Assembly (NCBI GenBank): GCA_016081115.2
Contig: CM071930.1
Location: 49,203,335-49,267,334, forward strand
Length of the DNA stretch: 64,000 nt
Source: Rehmannia glutinosa
Lineage: Eukaryota; Streptophyta; Magnoliopsida; Lamiales; Orobanchaceae
Direction: 5' to 3'
Shown here: piece after piece, positions 44,542 to 57,059 of the stretch
Position numbering within the stretch: position 1 is the stretch's first letter
Layout of the letters: each line of letters starts with the position of its first letter
Translations under genes and position numbers: made by a program
Notes under the pieces: model-generated
Told to the model about the DNA's origin: nothing
Seen by the model: only the letters and a program-made list of their open reading frames with translations
Databases searched by the model: none

Positions 44542-45170
44542 TATCGAGTCAAAATCATTGCTATTGTTATTATTGTTCTAATAGGTTAAATTATGTTAAT
44601 GGATCATATATATTTTATTTGTACACATGTCAATTGTATCAATACACATCACATTTATTGATTATTAAGATGACATAGGGTAACTAGCGTCCATAGGGAA
44701 TAGTTGTCACTCGATCGATAAGGGATATGTGGGTGGACTTTATGCGTGAATTCGACATGGGACTCCACAGATGACTCCAAACTGATGCGATATCATTTCA
44801 ATTAATAGTATATCTGCTGAAATCAACTCTTTAATAAGCTAATGTCTGCATCACAAAAAAGTCCTTAGGAATACTAGGGGTTGACTTAAGTGAGTACCCG
44901 ACGCACTCAAATTATTCCATAGCAAGTTTAAGCCACAAAATTTTTGTTTTTTCACAAAAACAAATACTCTTATACAAAGTTTGAGAGCTACTAATTGATT
45001 AACAGATAGCGTTCAATAAGGGAAAAGATTGAAAATGGCCTAAATTTAAAGCCAACTTACAACTTTAGCCTCATTTATTCAAAAGTTTCAAAAATAGCCT
45101 TTTTATTTGATAAAACCCCAAAATACCCCTTATATTGAATTGAAGGTAAACTAATGGTTTTTAAAGGTTT
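44542..45170. other. Intergenic, left flank of the viral insert
   Basis: AT-rich. No gene recognised. Part of it could be viral leader, but I cannot show this. Confidence 0.35.
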
Positions 45171-45184
45171 TAGGGGCCGTAAAA

Positions 45185-45196
45185 TGGTATCAGAGC
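45185..45196 (+). other. tRNA-Met primer binding site of the caulimovirid
   Basis: TGGTATCAGAGC on the plus strand, complementary to initiator tRNA-Met, 55 nt before the first ORF. No LTR precedes it, which fits a pararetrovirus rather than an LTR element. Confidence 0.85.
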
Positions 45197-45250
45197 CTAG
45201 GTTTATTAAGAACTTTTAGTTAAATTTATTATATTTATGTAATTAAAAAA

Positions 45251-47300
45251 TTGGTGAGGAGAATTTACTCCGAGATTATGGATCCGGACCAATGTCCGAG
45301 ATGTACACCTTACAGGACATATCGTCAAATATTGACGATATATGCACAAGAACACCTTGACCAGGTTTCATATTGGGAATACCAAAGCATGAAGAAAAAA
45401 GGAAGGCAGGAGCCGAAGGGAAACCTTAAGAAGCAATGCAAAATGCGAGCGAGAATATTATAAGCGATTCGGATGCTTAACCGGACTCTATATGTTCACT
45501 TGATGAACCTTCAAGAAACGGTTCATGAAAATTCCCATCGAACAATGATTCTGATGGAGTACCGGAGTGGAACGAGATACTTCCCAGACAAATCTAAGTT
45601 CTCAGAAGATCTTAGAGAAGTCGGAAGATGGTGCGTAATTATGGCAACCGCCATATTCATCTACCAAAGACAAGTTCATCGATCGAGAACGGATGGAGAC
45701 GATGGTGAAATATCGAAGGAAACTCTTGAACTCCTTCATGATATCCAAACGAGTCAAGAACTTGGAGGATGTAGGCCGAGTTCATCGAGGAAGGAAAACG
45801 TATTGATTTTGGGGCGGTACCTATTTACACCAAAAAGGAAACCAACCGAAGTTATACGAAAGATGATGAGATGAGGAAAAGCTCATTGCTCTAATCAAAG
45901 GAAAATCCATCAAAAATTAAAAAAGATGGATATTGAAAAGATGAATCTTAAAGATCTACATGACTGCGAGAATCCTTCGGGATTAGGTATTGTAGATTTA
46001 AAGATGAACGCAAGTGAGAATCGGCTTTGGTTACCTATGACCCACAAGGTAGACCAATTCCACCACCACCGCCACCAATTAATCCTAACGTCGAAGAAAT
46101 ACGGGTTCACATCATGGAGCTCGGGACGAGAGGATGCCACATCTTGGGGATTTCACGACCGGGAGTGATCCACTTTCGAGAACAGGAGGTCAAAACCTCT
46201 TGCGGGAACTAGACAACCTCTTTGGAAGGCCGAATGTTTATCGGACGCCTTATGGAAGATCGCACCTCGACCCAATACATCCATATGGGTTGATGTTAAA
46301 TCTGGACATCCTGATTTTAAAAATAGAGAAGTTCTTATTGATGAATGGGCTTGACTATGAGAATTTCAGCAGAGCCCTCGATCTTACAAAGGATTCATTC
46401 ATTTTACTACTTGAAATGAGTCTTGAAGGATCGGTGAAGATTGCCTGGGATATGACCAATGCTAGTACGAAAAGTTCGGTCACATCAGGGGAATCCTTAA
46501 AGGAATTGTCGATGGTATGGCAAAACTATTCAAAATCCAGTTCATACTCCAAGACAAAGGTTATTTCGAGGGATTAGTGGATGAAAAAGAAAGAGATATA
46601 AACAAGCCCTCTATAGCCTTGAGTTCTTGGATATTTGTCATATTGACGAATATATCAAGTTGTTCACCGAATACTGGGTGGAAATCCAAGATTGAGGAAA
46701 AAGAAGCTGCCATGACTATTCTTTGCCAAGATTCCGAGTCCCTGGAGAGAAATGCTTATCAGGGAATACAAGGGTGGAGCTGAAGTAGAAACTGTGGCCA
46801 GAAAAATGTCTTTCCTGAAGGCCAAGTTATCCGAATGGTGTTACCAAGCAGCTCTATACAAGAATTACAAAATATTAAGAGGAATTAACAAAACAGTTCC
46901 TCTATGTTGCATGGATAATGATATCCCAACAGTTGTGGGAGGTCAACCAAGGCAGCACAAAAGGAAGAAGGAACGAAACCATCCATACCGCCGAGGAAGC
47001 ATTAACAAAAGAAGCAGGTCTTCATGGAGACCTAGAAGATTCTGTTCAAAACAAAAAGCCCGGAGTTATAAATCAGGGCAAAGACCAGCACCAAGCAGGA
47101 GTAGAGCCTCATCATCAGGTTCTAATCAAGCAAGTTCCAGCAGGAATCCAGGAAGAAGAACTTTCGGGCGTGCTCACACTAGAGCTAATGAAAGTTTCAA
47201 AGATCTGTAATTGCTTTGGACATGCGGAGCAAGAGGGCATATCTCAACGGATTGCCCGGACAATCAAAAACGAGTCGAGTCGAGTTCGAGGCCACACCGT
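45251..47300 (+). pseudogene. Caulimovirid ORF1 N-terminal region and capsid-type region
   Basis: Pieces at 45251-45463, 45473-45874, 45926-46168, 46134-46577, 46517-46783 and 46752-47210 in alternating frames. The 46900-47200 part is very basic and Ser/Arg/Gln rich. It is followed near 47230-47265 by a CCHC zinc knuckle of the type CGARGHISTDC, preceded by a Trp and Cys, which marks the capsid protein C-terminal side in this family. An in-frame stop precedes the knuckle. The N-terminal third is not assigned to a domain. Breaks are frequent. Confidence 0.65.
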
Positions 47301-47341
47301 AAATCGAAGAAGCTGTCTATTATCGGGATTTAATACGGTGT

Positions 47342-48090
47342 ATCAATTTGAGGATATTCCCTCGGATGAAAGCATCTATGAAGAAGAGATCTATTCGATG
47401 ATGGAAGTGAATCGATTCGAGAATCGAGTGAAGAAGAAATTCTTCAAGGACGGTCGGGGAGGATATGTCAGGATTCTCTCTCACACTACGGTGTCTCATA
47501 AGACTCTTATGAGAATTATGAAGGAAGATCCAAAGCTTCAAATCTATGATGGATTTACAATTGGAGCGATGGAAAAGGCTTTGGATAAGATTATTTTTCG
47601 TAATAGAAAACACCAAATCATCCACTGGGCAACAACCGGAGAATTTGCCATTCCGATGGAGTTTACCGGGAACCTGATCGAGATGCAGTTGGTCCCTATT
47701 AGAGAAATTCAGGAGATCAAAAGCAGAGTTAAAAGAGAAGTTGCAAATACACTCTCATGGATTCATATTGGAGCCATAAGAGTCATTATTAAAGCAACAT
47801 TCAAAGAAGGAATAGATTCGCCACTCAACGGCTATATTTGACAAGCGAATCATAAACCTCAAGGATTCATGCCTTGGAGCGATTCTGAGGAAATTTGTAT
47901 CTTTGGGAAATTGGCATTTAATGTCTATCCTAGAATTGCATACAACGGGAGATCGAGATTTTAGTAGAGTCCTAACCCTTCATCAAGATTTCAAAAGAGT
48001 CGAGTTGATGAAAGAAGGGAACAGACCTACTCGATCATATACAAGATATCCTATGCTCTCTCGAATACACATCATTCAGAAGTATTCTTG
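47342..48090 (+). pseudogene. Caulimovirid movement protein (30K superfamily), interrupted
   Basis: 47342-47841 is open and ends with the 30K-type signature WIHIGAIRVIIKATFKEG. A stop codon then interrupts the protein, and a second frame (47903-48090) continues with the Tyr/Ser-rich end. In intact viruses this protein opens plasmodesmata for cell-to-cell spread. Here the coding region follows the zinc knuckle rather than preceding it. Confidence 0.75.
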
Positions 48091-48299
48091 AGAAAGGAAT
48101 TTATTGAAGTCCCAAGAATCTTGAGGACTTTGCCAGGGTGGTTTTACCGAGAAATCATGGAGTCTCCGACTATCAAGGAGATCGATATGAAAATACAAGA
48201 TCAACCGTCTTCAACAAAAGTCGAAGTCTAAGAGTTGAGCCGAAGGATGTCTTTCCAACACATGAGAATGGTGAGTAGTAGTCACTTTGGGAAGAAAAG

Positions 48300-48976
48300 A
48301 GACCAAGTATAGTTGGCGCATTAGGATGTTTTCAAAACAGCAGGAGAGCTGAAATGTCCAGAAGGATGGCGAGAAGTGGAAGTAATATTCGACATCACTC
48401 AAAAGGATAATATTTTTCCTTGTGATGTTCTATATTATCTCCAACAACCAATAGTTGGAAGGTATCAAGGAAGCCTGAAGATAGGAGAAATTGAGCTTAC
48501 TATCACAGGAGTTGCGGGAAAAATCCCGAGAACAATTAATGGGAATTGAATTTCTCGAGGATCATAAACCTTGGGAAAGATTACAAGACGGAATGGAGTT
48601 CACAGTGGCTGATAAAAGATACAGAATTAGATTACCACTAGTCCATTCTCTATATACATTTCTATCGGAATGTTATATGTTGAATACAAGGCCGAGTATT
48701 TCGCCGCCTATATTGATTCAGTCGTAGGAATATGTCTTTGCAAAGCGGATGTTTTTCCTAAAGCAATTGGAGAGGATTTACCAGCTATTGCGGGAAGAGA
48801 TTTCTCTAAAATGATTCTTATCCTTAAGGGGGAATTAAACAAGCGTAAATCATGATCGGAGGCGCAGGCGGTACCCCATGGTACAAGGTGAAAACGCCAC
48901 CAATCTATTTCCATGATACAGGTGCAGATATTTTGCTAGGAAACAATTTCCTACAAACATTCAAGCGATTTACATA
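48300..48976 (+). pseudogene. Caulimovirid aspartic protease, catalytic motif changed
   Basis: The segment FAAYIDSVVGICLCK (about 48700-48745) aligns with the family's active-site loop. Where Asp-Ser/Thr-Gly-Ala is expected, the sequence reads Asp-Ser-Val-Val (48715-48726), so the catalytic Gly is lost. The conserved second part, GADILLGNNFL, lies at about 48921-48955 in another frame. Frameshifts separate the halves. Confidence 0.7.
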
Positions 48977-48981
48977 GGAGA

Positions 48982-50720
48982 ATGAGACAAGAAGACTTAT
49001 TTTCACAACATTATGTGATCATAAGATTATTGTCCAAAAAGATCGAGGGAGGCATTTTTGAGAAAAATGCCCATTACTTTTCAGCAGACAAGCGTGGTGA
49101 TGAAGCCAAACTTCGCAATCCAAAACTGGCAGATCAAAGGAAATTTGGTGAAGCTTTATTATCCTATAGACAATTTGGTTCCAGTCAGAAGGATCAGAAG
49201 ATATGGGATAATAACTTGTATTCATTCAGAGTACAAGGAGAAGAAAAAGTTACTCCAAAAGCCATTGCAGAATTATGGATGAGTCTAATGGAGAGTCCAC
49301 AGAGTGACGTGACCCTAGAGGAACAAATATCACTCGAGGATATCAAGAAGAAGATCCAAAGGAATTACAATGAAGATCCTTTGGCTTGGTGGGATAAGAA
49401 CGAGCTTAAAGCTTCCATAAAGGTTAAACCTGGAAAGGAGTACGAGTTCGTAAGATTCAAACCAATCCTTATGAACCAGGAAGATCGTGAGGATATGCGA
49501 AGATACTTAAGGAACATCTTGACCTTAAGTTAATTTCACCAGGAGTTTCTCCATACACAGCTGATCCGGGGTTCTTAGTGAAACCATGGAGAAATCAAAA
49601 GAGGAAAGCCAAGACTTGTTATTAATTACAAGGAATTAATAACATTTTGGAGTTCGACGGATACTATATCCCAAGCGAGAACATCCGGTTAATCGTATCA
49701 AAGGTGCCAAGATATTCTCAAAGTTCGATTGCAAACTGGATTTTGCAGTTAAGATGGATGAAGAAAGCAAGAAGTTCACGACTTTCTCTACACCACAAGG
49801 ACACTATATTTGGAACGTGATGCCTATGGGATTGGCTAACGCACCCCAGATATATCAAAGGAAGATGGATAATCTCTTCAAAGATTATTTCAGTTTCATG
49901 TTTGTGTATATCGATGACATTCTAATCGCATCAAAGAACATGAAGGAGCATCTCAAACATTTGGAAATATTTTCAGATGTATGTCACAAGGAAGGATTGG
50001 TGCTTTCGGAGAAGAAGGCAGTGATTGCAACAAGACAGATTGAATTCCTAGGAATTGAGATCGACGAATCTGGAATCATCCTACAAAGTCATATTGTAGA
50101 AAAGATACAGGGATTTCCAGATACAATGAAAGACAAGAAGCAGCTTCAGAGTTTTCTTGGAGTTGTTAACTTTGCTGGGATGTTTATAAACAATCTAGCT
50201 CATTACAGGAAGGTGTTTAGCCCATTGATTAAAAAAGATGCAATATTCAAATGGGAGAATGAACATCAAGAAAGAATTAAGCAGCTTAAAGAAGTTTGCA
50301 AAAAGCTTCCGAAACTTGCAATTCCACAGGATGAAGATGAACTGGTTCTCTACACAGATGCCAGTGATTATTGGTGGGCAGCAGTTCTTACAAAAGCCAC
50401 ACCAAAAGAGAAGTGCCATGTAGATATTGCGGTCTATTTACGAGGCGGTGAAGCAACTCGGTGGCATATCAACGAGAAAGAATTCTTTGCGATTAGAAAG
50501 GCTTTCAAAAAATGGCCTTTATTTCTCTTGGCTAAAAAGTTTATCTTAAAAATTGATAATTCAAGTGTCAAAGCTTTTACGAAAAACAAAATTGAATCAA
50601 AACCAGAAAAAGCCAGGATACTTAGATGGCAAGTCAATTTGAATGTCAATATTATGATTATGATATTGTCATTATAAAAATCTCATGAAAATGTTCTTGC
50701 AGATTTTCTAACAAGAGATG
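48982..50720 (+). pseudogene. Caulimovirid reverse transcriptase and RNase H
   Basis: 48982-49533 is the linker to RT. The RT palm appears at about 49540-50100, with a frame break near 49750: MPMGLANAPQIYQRKMDN, then FVYIDDILIAS with the YIDD catalytic box at 49907-49918, then EFLGIEIDESG. RNase H: LVLYTDASDYWWAAVL (first Asp intact), the HINEKEFFAI segment carrying the conserved Glu, and FILKIDNSSVKAFTKN, ending near 50677. This 307-codon piece is the longest open viral stretch. It joins the rest of the gene only through stops and shifts. Confidence 0.87.
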
Positions 50721-50981
50721 GAGGAATTGAAGTTGATTCCATCCTCACGACCTCAAGACATCTTGGAGACCATTTGGAAATGCTACTCCGAGAATTTGAT
50801 ACCCTGGTCATCAATCTTTGATTTGGTAGGGAAAATACAAAGGAATGATCGGGACAAAGTAATCGATCATATACGAACATGTGTCGGTCTCACTCTCGGT
50901 TGAGAACGGCATTTCGGGCCACTCCTCCGGCTGCTAATAAGCAATTGGAGCGTCTAGAGCGCAGGCTCCCCAACCCGTAAA

Positions 50982-52091
50982 GTGAGAGGATTCAGTACCT
51001 CTAGCACAAGTCCTAAGTGGCGAAATGTTGGCCCAAGGAAAAGCGATACTCTGAGTCAAATCCCGAGTTATCACACCAACCCAAAGACGTTCGGGGTAAA
51101 GGGCGAAGAGATCAATCTTAGGCCTATGATGGGCACTTCTAAGGTTGATATTAACGAGATTAAAGTTTCTTCTTCTTGGCGGGAATACCGGCGAATTGGG
51201 AGGCGATTACTAGGCAAGGGATATCTCGGAAAAAATAAAGATCGATATTTCGGAAAATATCCAAGGGTTTGGATGTTACCAAATTCCGGCCACTGAAGAA
51301 GTGAAGAGGTGGTACGAGTTTTGGGCTTTGGCCTCGATCTATACTACTTCACCAACCCTTAGGAGATCACAAAATTGCCAAAGTGGATCCAGGAGGCAGT
51401 ATACGAGTGCTGGTCCAATAATGACAGCCTAAAAAGAGGGGATACATTGGAGCTGTATTTTATAAGTGCAGCAACAGAGCCCGTCGGAAAGGGTGGACAT
51501 GAAGCCTTCCATTACATCAGGCTTCGACGACCAGATGAAAGAGCCTTCAAAAATATCAAGGAGGCTAGTTCAGAAGAAGTGCAATTGGCCATGACCTTCA
51601 CCGAAGATCAAATTACTACAAGAAGGGCATGGGGATTGTGGGTCTGTCTTACTGAGATGGACAAAGTCAAGTTTCCGTTCAAGTTTTTGTCAAAATTCGG
51701 TGAACGGATCATTTCTGTTGAATACTATGATGGCGGGGAAAAACAACAAGATTTGCAGAAGACTTATTCAAAAAGAAAAGAAATCTTCTGTGGGAAAACA
51801 AGCTACCGGGGAGTAAAGAAACTCGCCGTAAATACTGCAATATGGCTCACATCGGCCATTGGGAACTTCGGGTCTATCCGAATGTCAAAACCAGAAGGAA
51901 CCGGAATTTGGCAAAGGATTCCAGCCAAAAGTCGATCGGAGAAGACCCGGCGACGGAGAAGAAAAATCACAGAAGTATCCAAAGTTTTGGGGACCACCAA
52001 AAAAGTAGATTCCCCAACAAAGCTAGTGGAGACATGTGATTCCAGACAGGTAACAACCCACTCAACAAAAAGACAGAAAGTGGGTCCATAA
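50982..52091 (+). pseudogene. Caulimovirid second ORF (unknown function)
   Basis: Two pieces: 50982-51296 and 51375-52091. The second gives 238 residues with WIQEAVYECWSNNDSLKRGD, WGLWVCLTEMDKVKFPF and a basic tail (KTRRRRRKITEVSK). A second ORF after the polyprotein is known in florendoviruses; its function is not known. I do not recognise a domain. Followed directly by the intergenic promoter region. Confidence 0.6.
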
Positions 52092-52252
52092 AAGATGCCG
52101 TCCAAAGTATTACAAGACAAAGGACGAGTCAGCAGGATTTCAAAGTTTGTATAAAGAACTTCGGATACCAGACAAAATGGGGCCAATCCATGTGAAGAAA
52201 GGGAAAGGCCAACTAATTGCTGCAAGTGGAAGCAAGCAATAATTCAAGAGTC

Positions 52253-52330
52253 TGATGTAAGCAGTGACATCTTACATTTCAACAAGAGCTGAAGTCCGAA
52301 ATTGAAATCCGGACTTACATCTATTTAAAC
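52253..52330 (+). promoter_or_regulatory. Caulimovirid transcript promoter (as-1-like element and TATA box)
   Basis: TGATGTAAG and TGACATCT at 52253-52273 form a spaced as-1-like pair (TGACG-type sites, one position off consensus). The TATA-like TCTATTTAAAC (52319-52329) is about 50 nt downstream. Same layout as in known caulimovirid promoters. Activity is not shown. Confidence 0.6.
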
Positions 52331-52600
52331 CAGAGTTTGAAGAAGGCTGAGATCATCGAACATTTCCCTTTGTCTTCTTACAATAAACTTTCCTTGTAAA
52401 ATTCTTTCTATTGTGAGTTTAGAATTTCCAGAGTGTTTTCAGCTTTCAGTTTTAGTTTTTTAATTTTATGTACAAGAGTGTGATAGCCTTTATGAGAGGC
52501 TAAACAAGTTTTCTCCTCCCAAAAGGAGATTACTAATGTAATAAATTTTTCTTTAAGTTCTTAATAAAATAAAGGTTGTTTGTTCAACATGTGTTCATAA
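52331..52600 (+). terminator. Caulimovirid leader start and poly(A) signal
   Basis: AATAAA-type signals at 52382-52388 (CAATAAAC), 52539-52545 and 52564-52572 (TTAATAAAATAAAG) lie downstream of the promoter, as expected where one transcript both starts and ends in the intergenic region. Confidence 0.45.
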
Positions 52601-53390
52601 TGTACTATTGATCAATCCCCTTTGAAGAATTACTTTTACGCCTTGGAGTAGGAAACGAACCAAGGTTGTGCTGAGCGGTTTCTGAAGGAGTCAGATAACT
52701 TGCAGATCATCTTCCCTGAGGGTGAGGTTGAACAATGAGGAGCTGTTTGTTTGTCAAACGATCCGGGGCGATAATTTTCCGATCGGGTGGCGTTGCGAAC
52801 CACTTAACCCGGTCTTTGTTTCGGTCAAAAGAGGTATGAATTTTAAGGGATTTATTAATTTTACGGAAGCATGTTGGGCCTGATATGGTCGTAATGGACT
52901 ATTTCCATATTCACCTGTAAACCTTAGTTTGGAACCGATAACATAGAATCAAACATCTTTTAAATTCTATGACTGTTAAGTTTATCTACCGAAACCTGAC
53001 ATGATCTTTTTAAAACCTCCGTATGGAGACTGGATCTAAGTAGGTGTAACAATGCCACGAATGAAACAGGAAATAGAAACTGAAAAGTGTTCGTATTCTG
53101 TGAAATCTGGTACGAATTAATCATATTTCCTTATTCTGTTATAAAGGGTATAATGGGAACTTCAGTGTATATTTGAATCCTTTTAATAAGGAAGGCCATA
53201 GTTGTAACTAAAACATGAAAAGAGGCCATTCTAGAACTTACCCCATTCAATAATGTGGTTTGCGAGTACTTATAGGCAAATTGGCGATTCTTTAATTATG
53301 TGTTTTTTGGTCTTAATTAATTTAAGTATTATAACCCAAATTAATAAAATAAATAATTGTTACCATATAATCAAGCGAAAAGGACATGAA
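52601..53390. other. Probable viral leader remnant and spacer
   Basis: 52620-53050 is less AT-rich and may be the remaining pregenomic RNA leader. No gene. From about 53130 it looks like ordinary AT-rich spacer up to the MULE. Confidence 0.35.
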
Positions 53391-53997
53391 TACACCATTT
53401 TCCATACCCAATCCCTGTACAATGCCCATCCGCCCCAGTTCTTTCACAAAAATACCCGATCAGGCCCAGTCCTTTCCCAAATATAGCAGATCCGGTAAAT
53501 TGCGGACAAAAATAGTACTCTTCAGCCTCTTCAGCGTATTGCAACATCTCCTCTCCAAAAATCACGGTGTTGATCAAAACAACATCTCTGATCAAAAATA
53601 CAATCCTCCCATCCCAAATATTAACGAAAACATAGAAAACGAACAAATACGAGGAAAACAAATTGAGGGAAAAATACTGGACTGTTCGAGATCACAATCC
53701 AAGCTCAATATCAAGAGGAAGTAAGAAGACCAAAACAGGTAAAAACAATGCAATCTGTTTATCTTGTTCTGAGAATACCTTGTTTAGATATATTTCATGA
53801 TTTTACAGATAAAAATTCAGGATTCAATGTGTATTGACTAAGATTGACATTGAATTAAACCAGTAATTTTGCATGCAAATCCAAAAACCTGGCTGTTGTG
53901 AGCTTCAAAATTCTACAAAAATTGCTTCTCGTGATTATCTACGAATAAATCGTGTGAATCTGAAAAAAAACTGAATGCAGTACATTACGTGATTATT

Positions 53998-54137
53998 TCA
54001 CATATGTTTCTTTCTTGTTTCACATATGTTTCGTTTATGTTTCACAATTGTTTCATTCGCCTAATACAGCACATTGCTTCTTGACGTACATAAACATTGT
54101 TTCATACATGTTTCATTTATGTTTCTTGTATGATTCA
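53998..54137 (+). repeat. Cluster of TGTTTC motifs upstream of transposase
   Basis: Eight TGTTTC words (ATGTTTCA/ATGTTTCT/TTGTTTCA) within 140 bp just before the transposase ATG. The same word recurs in other non-coding parts of the MULE. Confidence 0.8.
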
Positions 54138-54170
54138 CTTAGCCAACTTTTCATTGAATTCCACAGTTGC

Positions 54171-56547
54171 ATGGAGAATATCCCAGCTGTCGTATACCAC
54201 AATGGACAATGGGGAGAAAATAGAAAGTCTAGGAACTTTGAGATAACAGGAATACTCACTCCAATGGGTAGCACATTCAGCACACTAAAGGAAATCTTAG
54301 AACAACAAATTCAATACAAAAAATATGTAGAAGCTATGCAGATTAGATACAAATTGACAGAGACTCTGCCACCATTGAAGATTGAAAGTGATTACAATCT
54401 CAAATTCTACCTGGAAGTGAAAAGCAAAGAAATGGACTGGATGAAGTTTCCTTTGTGCATAAACATAGTAAAAAACGAACTGAGCTTGGAAATAACAACA
54501 CAGCAAAATGTAACGGAAGGAACGAGCAGCATGTCTATAGAGAGCTCACTGAAGGAAAACATGGGCCAAAACACGATTGACTACATTGACTATGCAAATC
54601 TCATAAGCATAAATGTGGTCGGAGAAGAAGACACGATGGAAATTCAAGAAAGTGCACATGCTGAAGAACAATTCCAAAAGGGAGATGTCTACAACACCAA
54701 GGAGGAATTGATCAAATAGCTCAGTTGTTATGCGTTGAAACATCATTTCCAATATAAGGTGAAGAGGTCGTGCAAGCAGGAATACTACGTAAAGTGTATC
54801 GATGAAAATTGCAAATGGCATTTGAAAGCATCATCCACATCAGGGACAACAACATTAATAGTAAGAGAGCACGAAAGAACACACACATGCCCGTTGGATA
54901 AGAGGAAGACGACAATAGGCACGCCACGGCAAAAATAGTTGGGGACCTTATCAAATCAAAGTACCTCAACAACATCAAAACAATCTACACGCCAACATAT
55001 ATAAATAGAGACATGAAGGACGAGCATGGAATAAGTCTCGACTACAAAAAGGCGTGGAGATCAAAAGAGAAAGCGCTTGAGGTAATAAGGGGAAGGTCGG
55101 ATGAGTCTTATCAGAAACTATCGGCTTACTTGTACATGTTGGAGGAAACGAATCCCAGATCGATCACTGAAATAGTAAGAAAGGAGGATGACATGTTCCT
55201 CTTCTTGTTCATGGCTATCAGTGCATCAATAAAAGGATGGAGGCACTGGAGGCCTATAATTGTTGTTGATGGTACGTTCCTGAAAGCAAGCTATGGGGGG
55301 ACTTTGTTGTCTGCCTGCACACAGGATGGCAATGGGAGCATTTACCCATTGGCTTTTTCAGTAGTGGATTCTAAGAATGATGGGAGCTGGGTGTGGTTTT
55401 TCACCAAGATAAGACAAACCTTTGGTCTCAGGGAAGGGATGTGCATAATCTCAGACTGACACATGAGTATCGAGACGGCAATAAAGGAGGTACATAATGT
55501 AAATATTTCTTTATATCATGTTTCACGTTTGTTTCTTATATGTTTCTTTCATTTTTCACATATAGCTTCAAAAACATTCCACTTTACAAAAATCTCACAA
55601 GTATATTATTTTAACGATCAGGTATATCCTGAGGTCTCTCACGGGCTGTGCACGTATCATCTACTGAACAATTTGAAGGTAAACTTCAAAAAGAAAAACA
55701 TCGAAATACGAGATCCGTTCATAGCAGCAGCAAAAGCATACAAAAGCAAATGTCTGCACTTGACAGCGTAAACAGCAGAATTAGACCCTATTTGTCCATC
55801 ATCGACTACGAGAAATGGACACGACTCCACTGTCAGAGCAAACGATACTTTGTCATGACTTCAAACAACACAGAATCACTGAATGGAGCAACAGTGGCCG
55901 GGAGAGACCTACCGGTAACAGCTTTGCTCGAATACTTGAGATCTTTAGTTCAAGATTGGACGTGCAGACACTAGATTGAAGCAAGATCAACATTCACAAG
56001 GATGACAAAAAGAGTTGAAGAGTATATGGGGAAAAACTACACCATTTCACTAAATTTAAGGGTAATTTAACGCAAACCTTCATCAGATGGTCCATTGTTT
56101 CAAACATGTTTCTTATATGTTTCATTTATGTTTCAGGTGAAGCGATCAAATGACTTTATCTTCAAAGTCACAGAAGCTGAGAAAATATTTGTTGTGGACC
56201 TAGAAAAAAGGACTTGCACATGAAACAAGTTTCAAATGGATGAAATTCCTTGCCCACATGCTTTATTGGTAGTAAAAGATTTGAATGCAGATCCGTACCA
56301 ATACTGCTCGGCATACTACATGAATGTAACAATGGAAGCGGCTTATTTGGAAATGGTATATCCAATCCCACATGAAGTTACCTGGGTCCTGCCAGAAGAA
56401 ATCAACACAATGAAGATTCTACCGCTGGAGGGCAAGGCAAAATCTGGAAGGCCAAAGAAAAGAAGACACAAGGCAGCTTGGGAGAAAAGCGCCAAAACCA
56501 AATGTGGTAGATATGGGGATCCTGGTCATAATAGAAAAAACATGTAG
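54171..56547 (+). pseudogene. MURA-like MULE transposase, interrupted
   Basis: Starts MENIPAVVYHNGQWGENRK at 54171. MuDR-type DNA-binding region 54720-54900 (YALKHHFQYKVKRSCKQEYY, zinc ligands in CIDENCKW and HERTHTC). A TAG at 54717-54719 and a frameshift near 54905 precede the core. MULE DDE core: WRPIIVVDGTFLKASYGG (first Asp 55268-55270) and IISD (second Asp 55454-55456), directly followed by TGA. An intron-like gap 55490-55620 ends in CGATCAG. Then YPEVSHGLCTYHLLNNL, RYFVMTSNNTESLNGA, a SWIM zinc finger (DEIPCPHAL) and a C-terminal knuckle (KCGRYGDPGHNR) near 56500. Role in an intact element: cuts and moves the MULE. Confidence 0.83.
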
Positions 56548-57059
56548 GAATCAACCAAAAACAAAATAGGACTCATAGTAGAATATTACTATTACGAATA
56601 TACGTGTAATTGATACAGCTTCCACATATAGAAAATCAAAAGCAAAATTGTTTCTATTTTGTTTCAAATATGTTTCTTACAATAAGATGGCAAAATAAAT
56701 GTTTGTTTCGAATGTGTTTCAGATATGTTTCTATTGCACAACTAAACCATTTACCAGATGGAGACGATAAGACACGTAACACAAAATGCACAATAATTTG
56801 AATCCCAAACCAAGCAACAACAATACATTAACTAAAAAACATCTCATAACTTGTCTGCAAATTGTTCAAAAATATACAACCAACAAAATCTAATCGATAA
56901 TCAAAACAGCCAATAACGATCCAAATCCTCTAAGGAAAGCTATTATAAATACCAAATATCCCATACTACTAAAAGTATCAAACTTAAGACAAATTTGTTC
57001 AGGTGGTTACACAAATTATCAAGATTTTCGTAACAACAATTCCCTACAATCCTTAGGGA

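Larger units (their letters stand above)
45171..53100 (+). mobile_element. Endogenous caulimovirid (petuvirus/florendovirus-like), decayed
   Basis: A plus-strand block with tRNA-Met primer site, CP-type zinc knuckle, 30K-type movement protein, pepsin-type protease, RT with YIDD, RNase H, a second ORF, and an intergenic region with promoter and poly(A) signal. There is no integrase and no LTR. This set is specific to Caulimoviridae; sequence style points to the petuvirus/florendovirus group of integrated plant viruses. Many stops and frameshifts interrupt every domain, so the copy is inactive as read. Left and right ends are approximate. Confidence 0.85.

Noticed and set aside
45185..45196. 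tRNA gene or 5' LTR boundary
   Set aside because: Only the 12-base primer site is present. No cloverleaf, and no repeat of flanking sequence at the other end of the viral block.
53386..53724. 112-codon ORF at the left end of the MULE
   Set aside because: It lies across the terminal inverted repeat and resembles no protein. The transposase start at 54171 is better supported.
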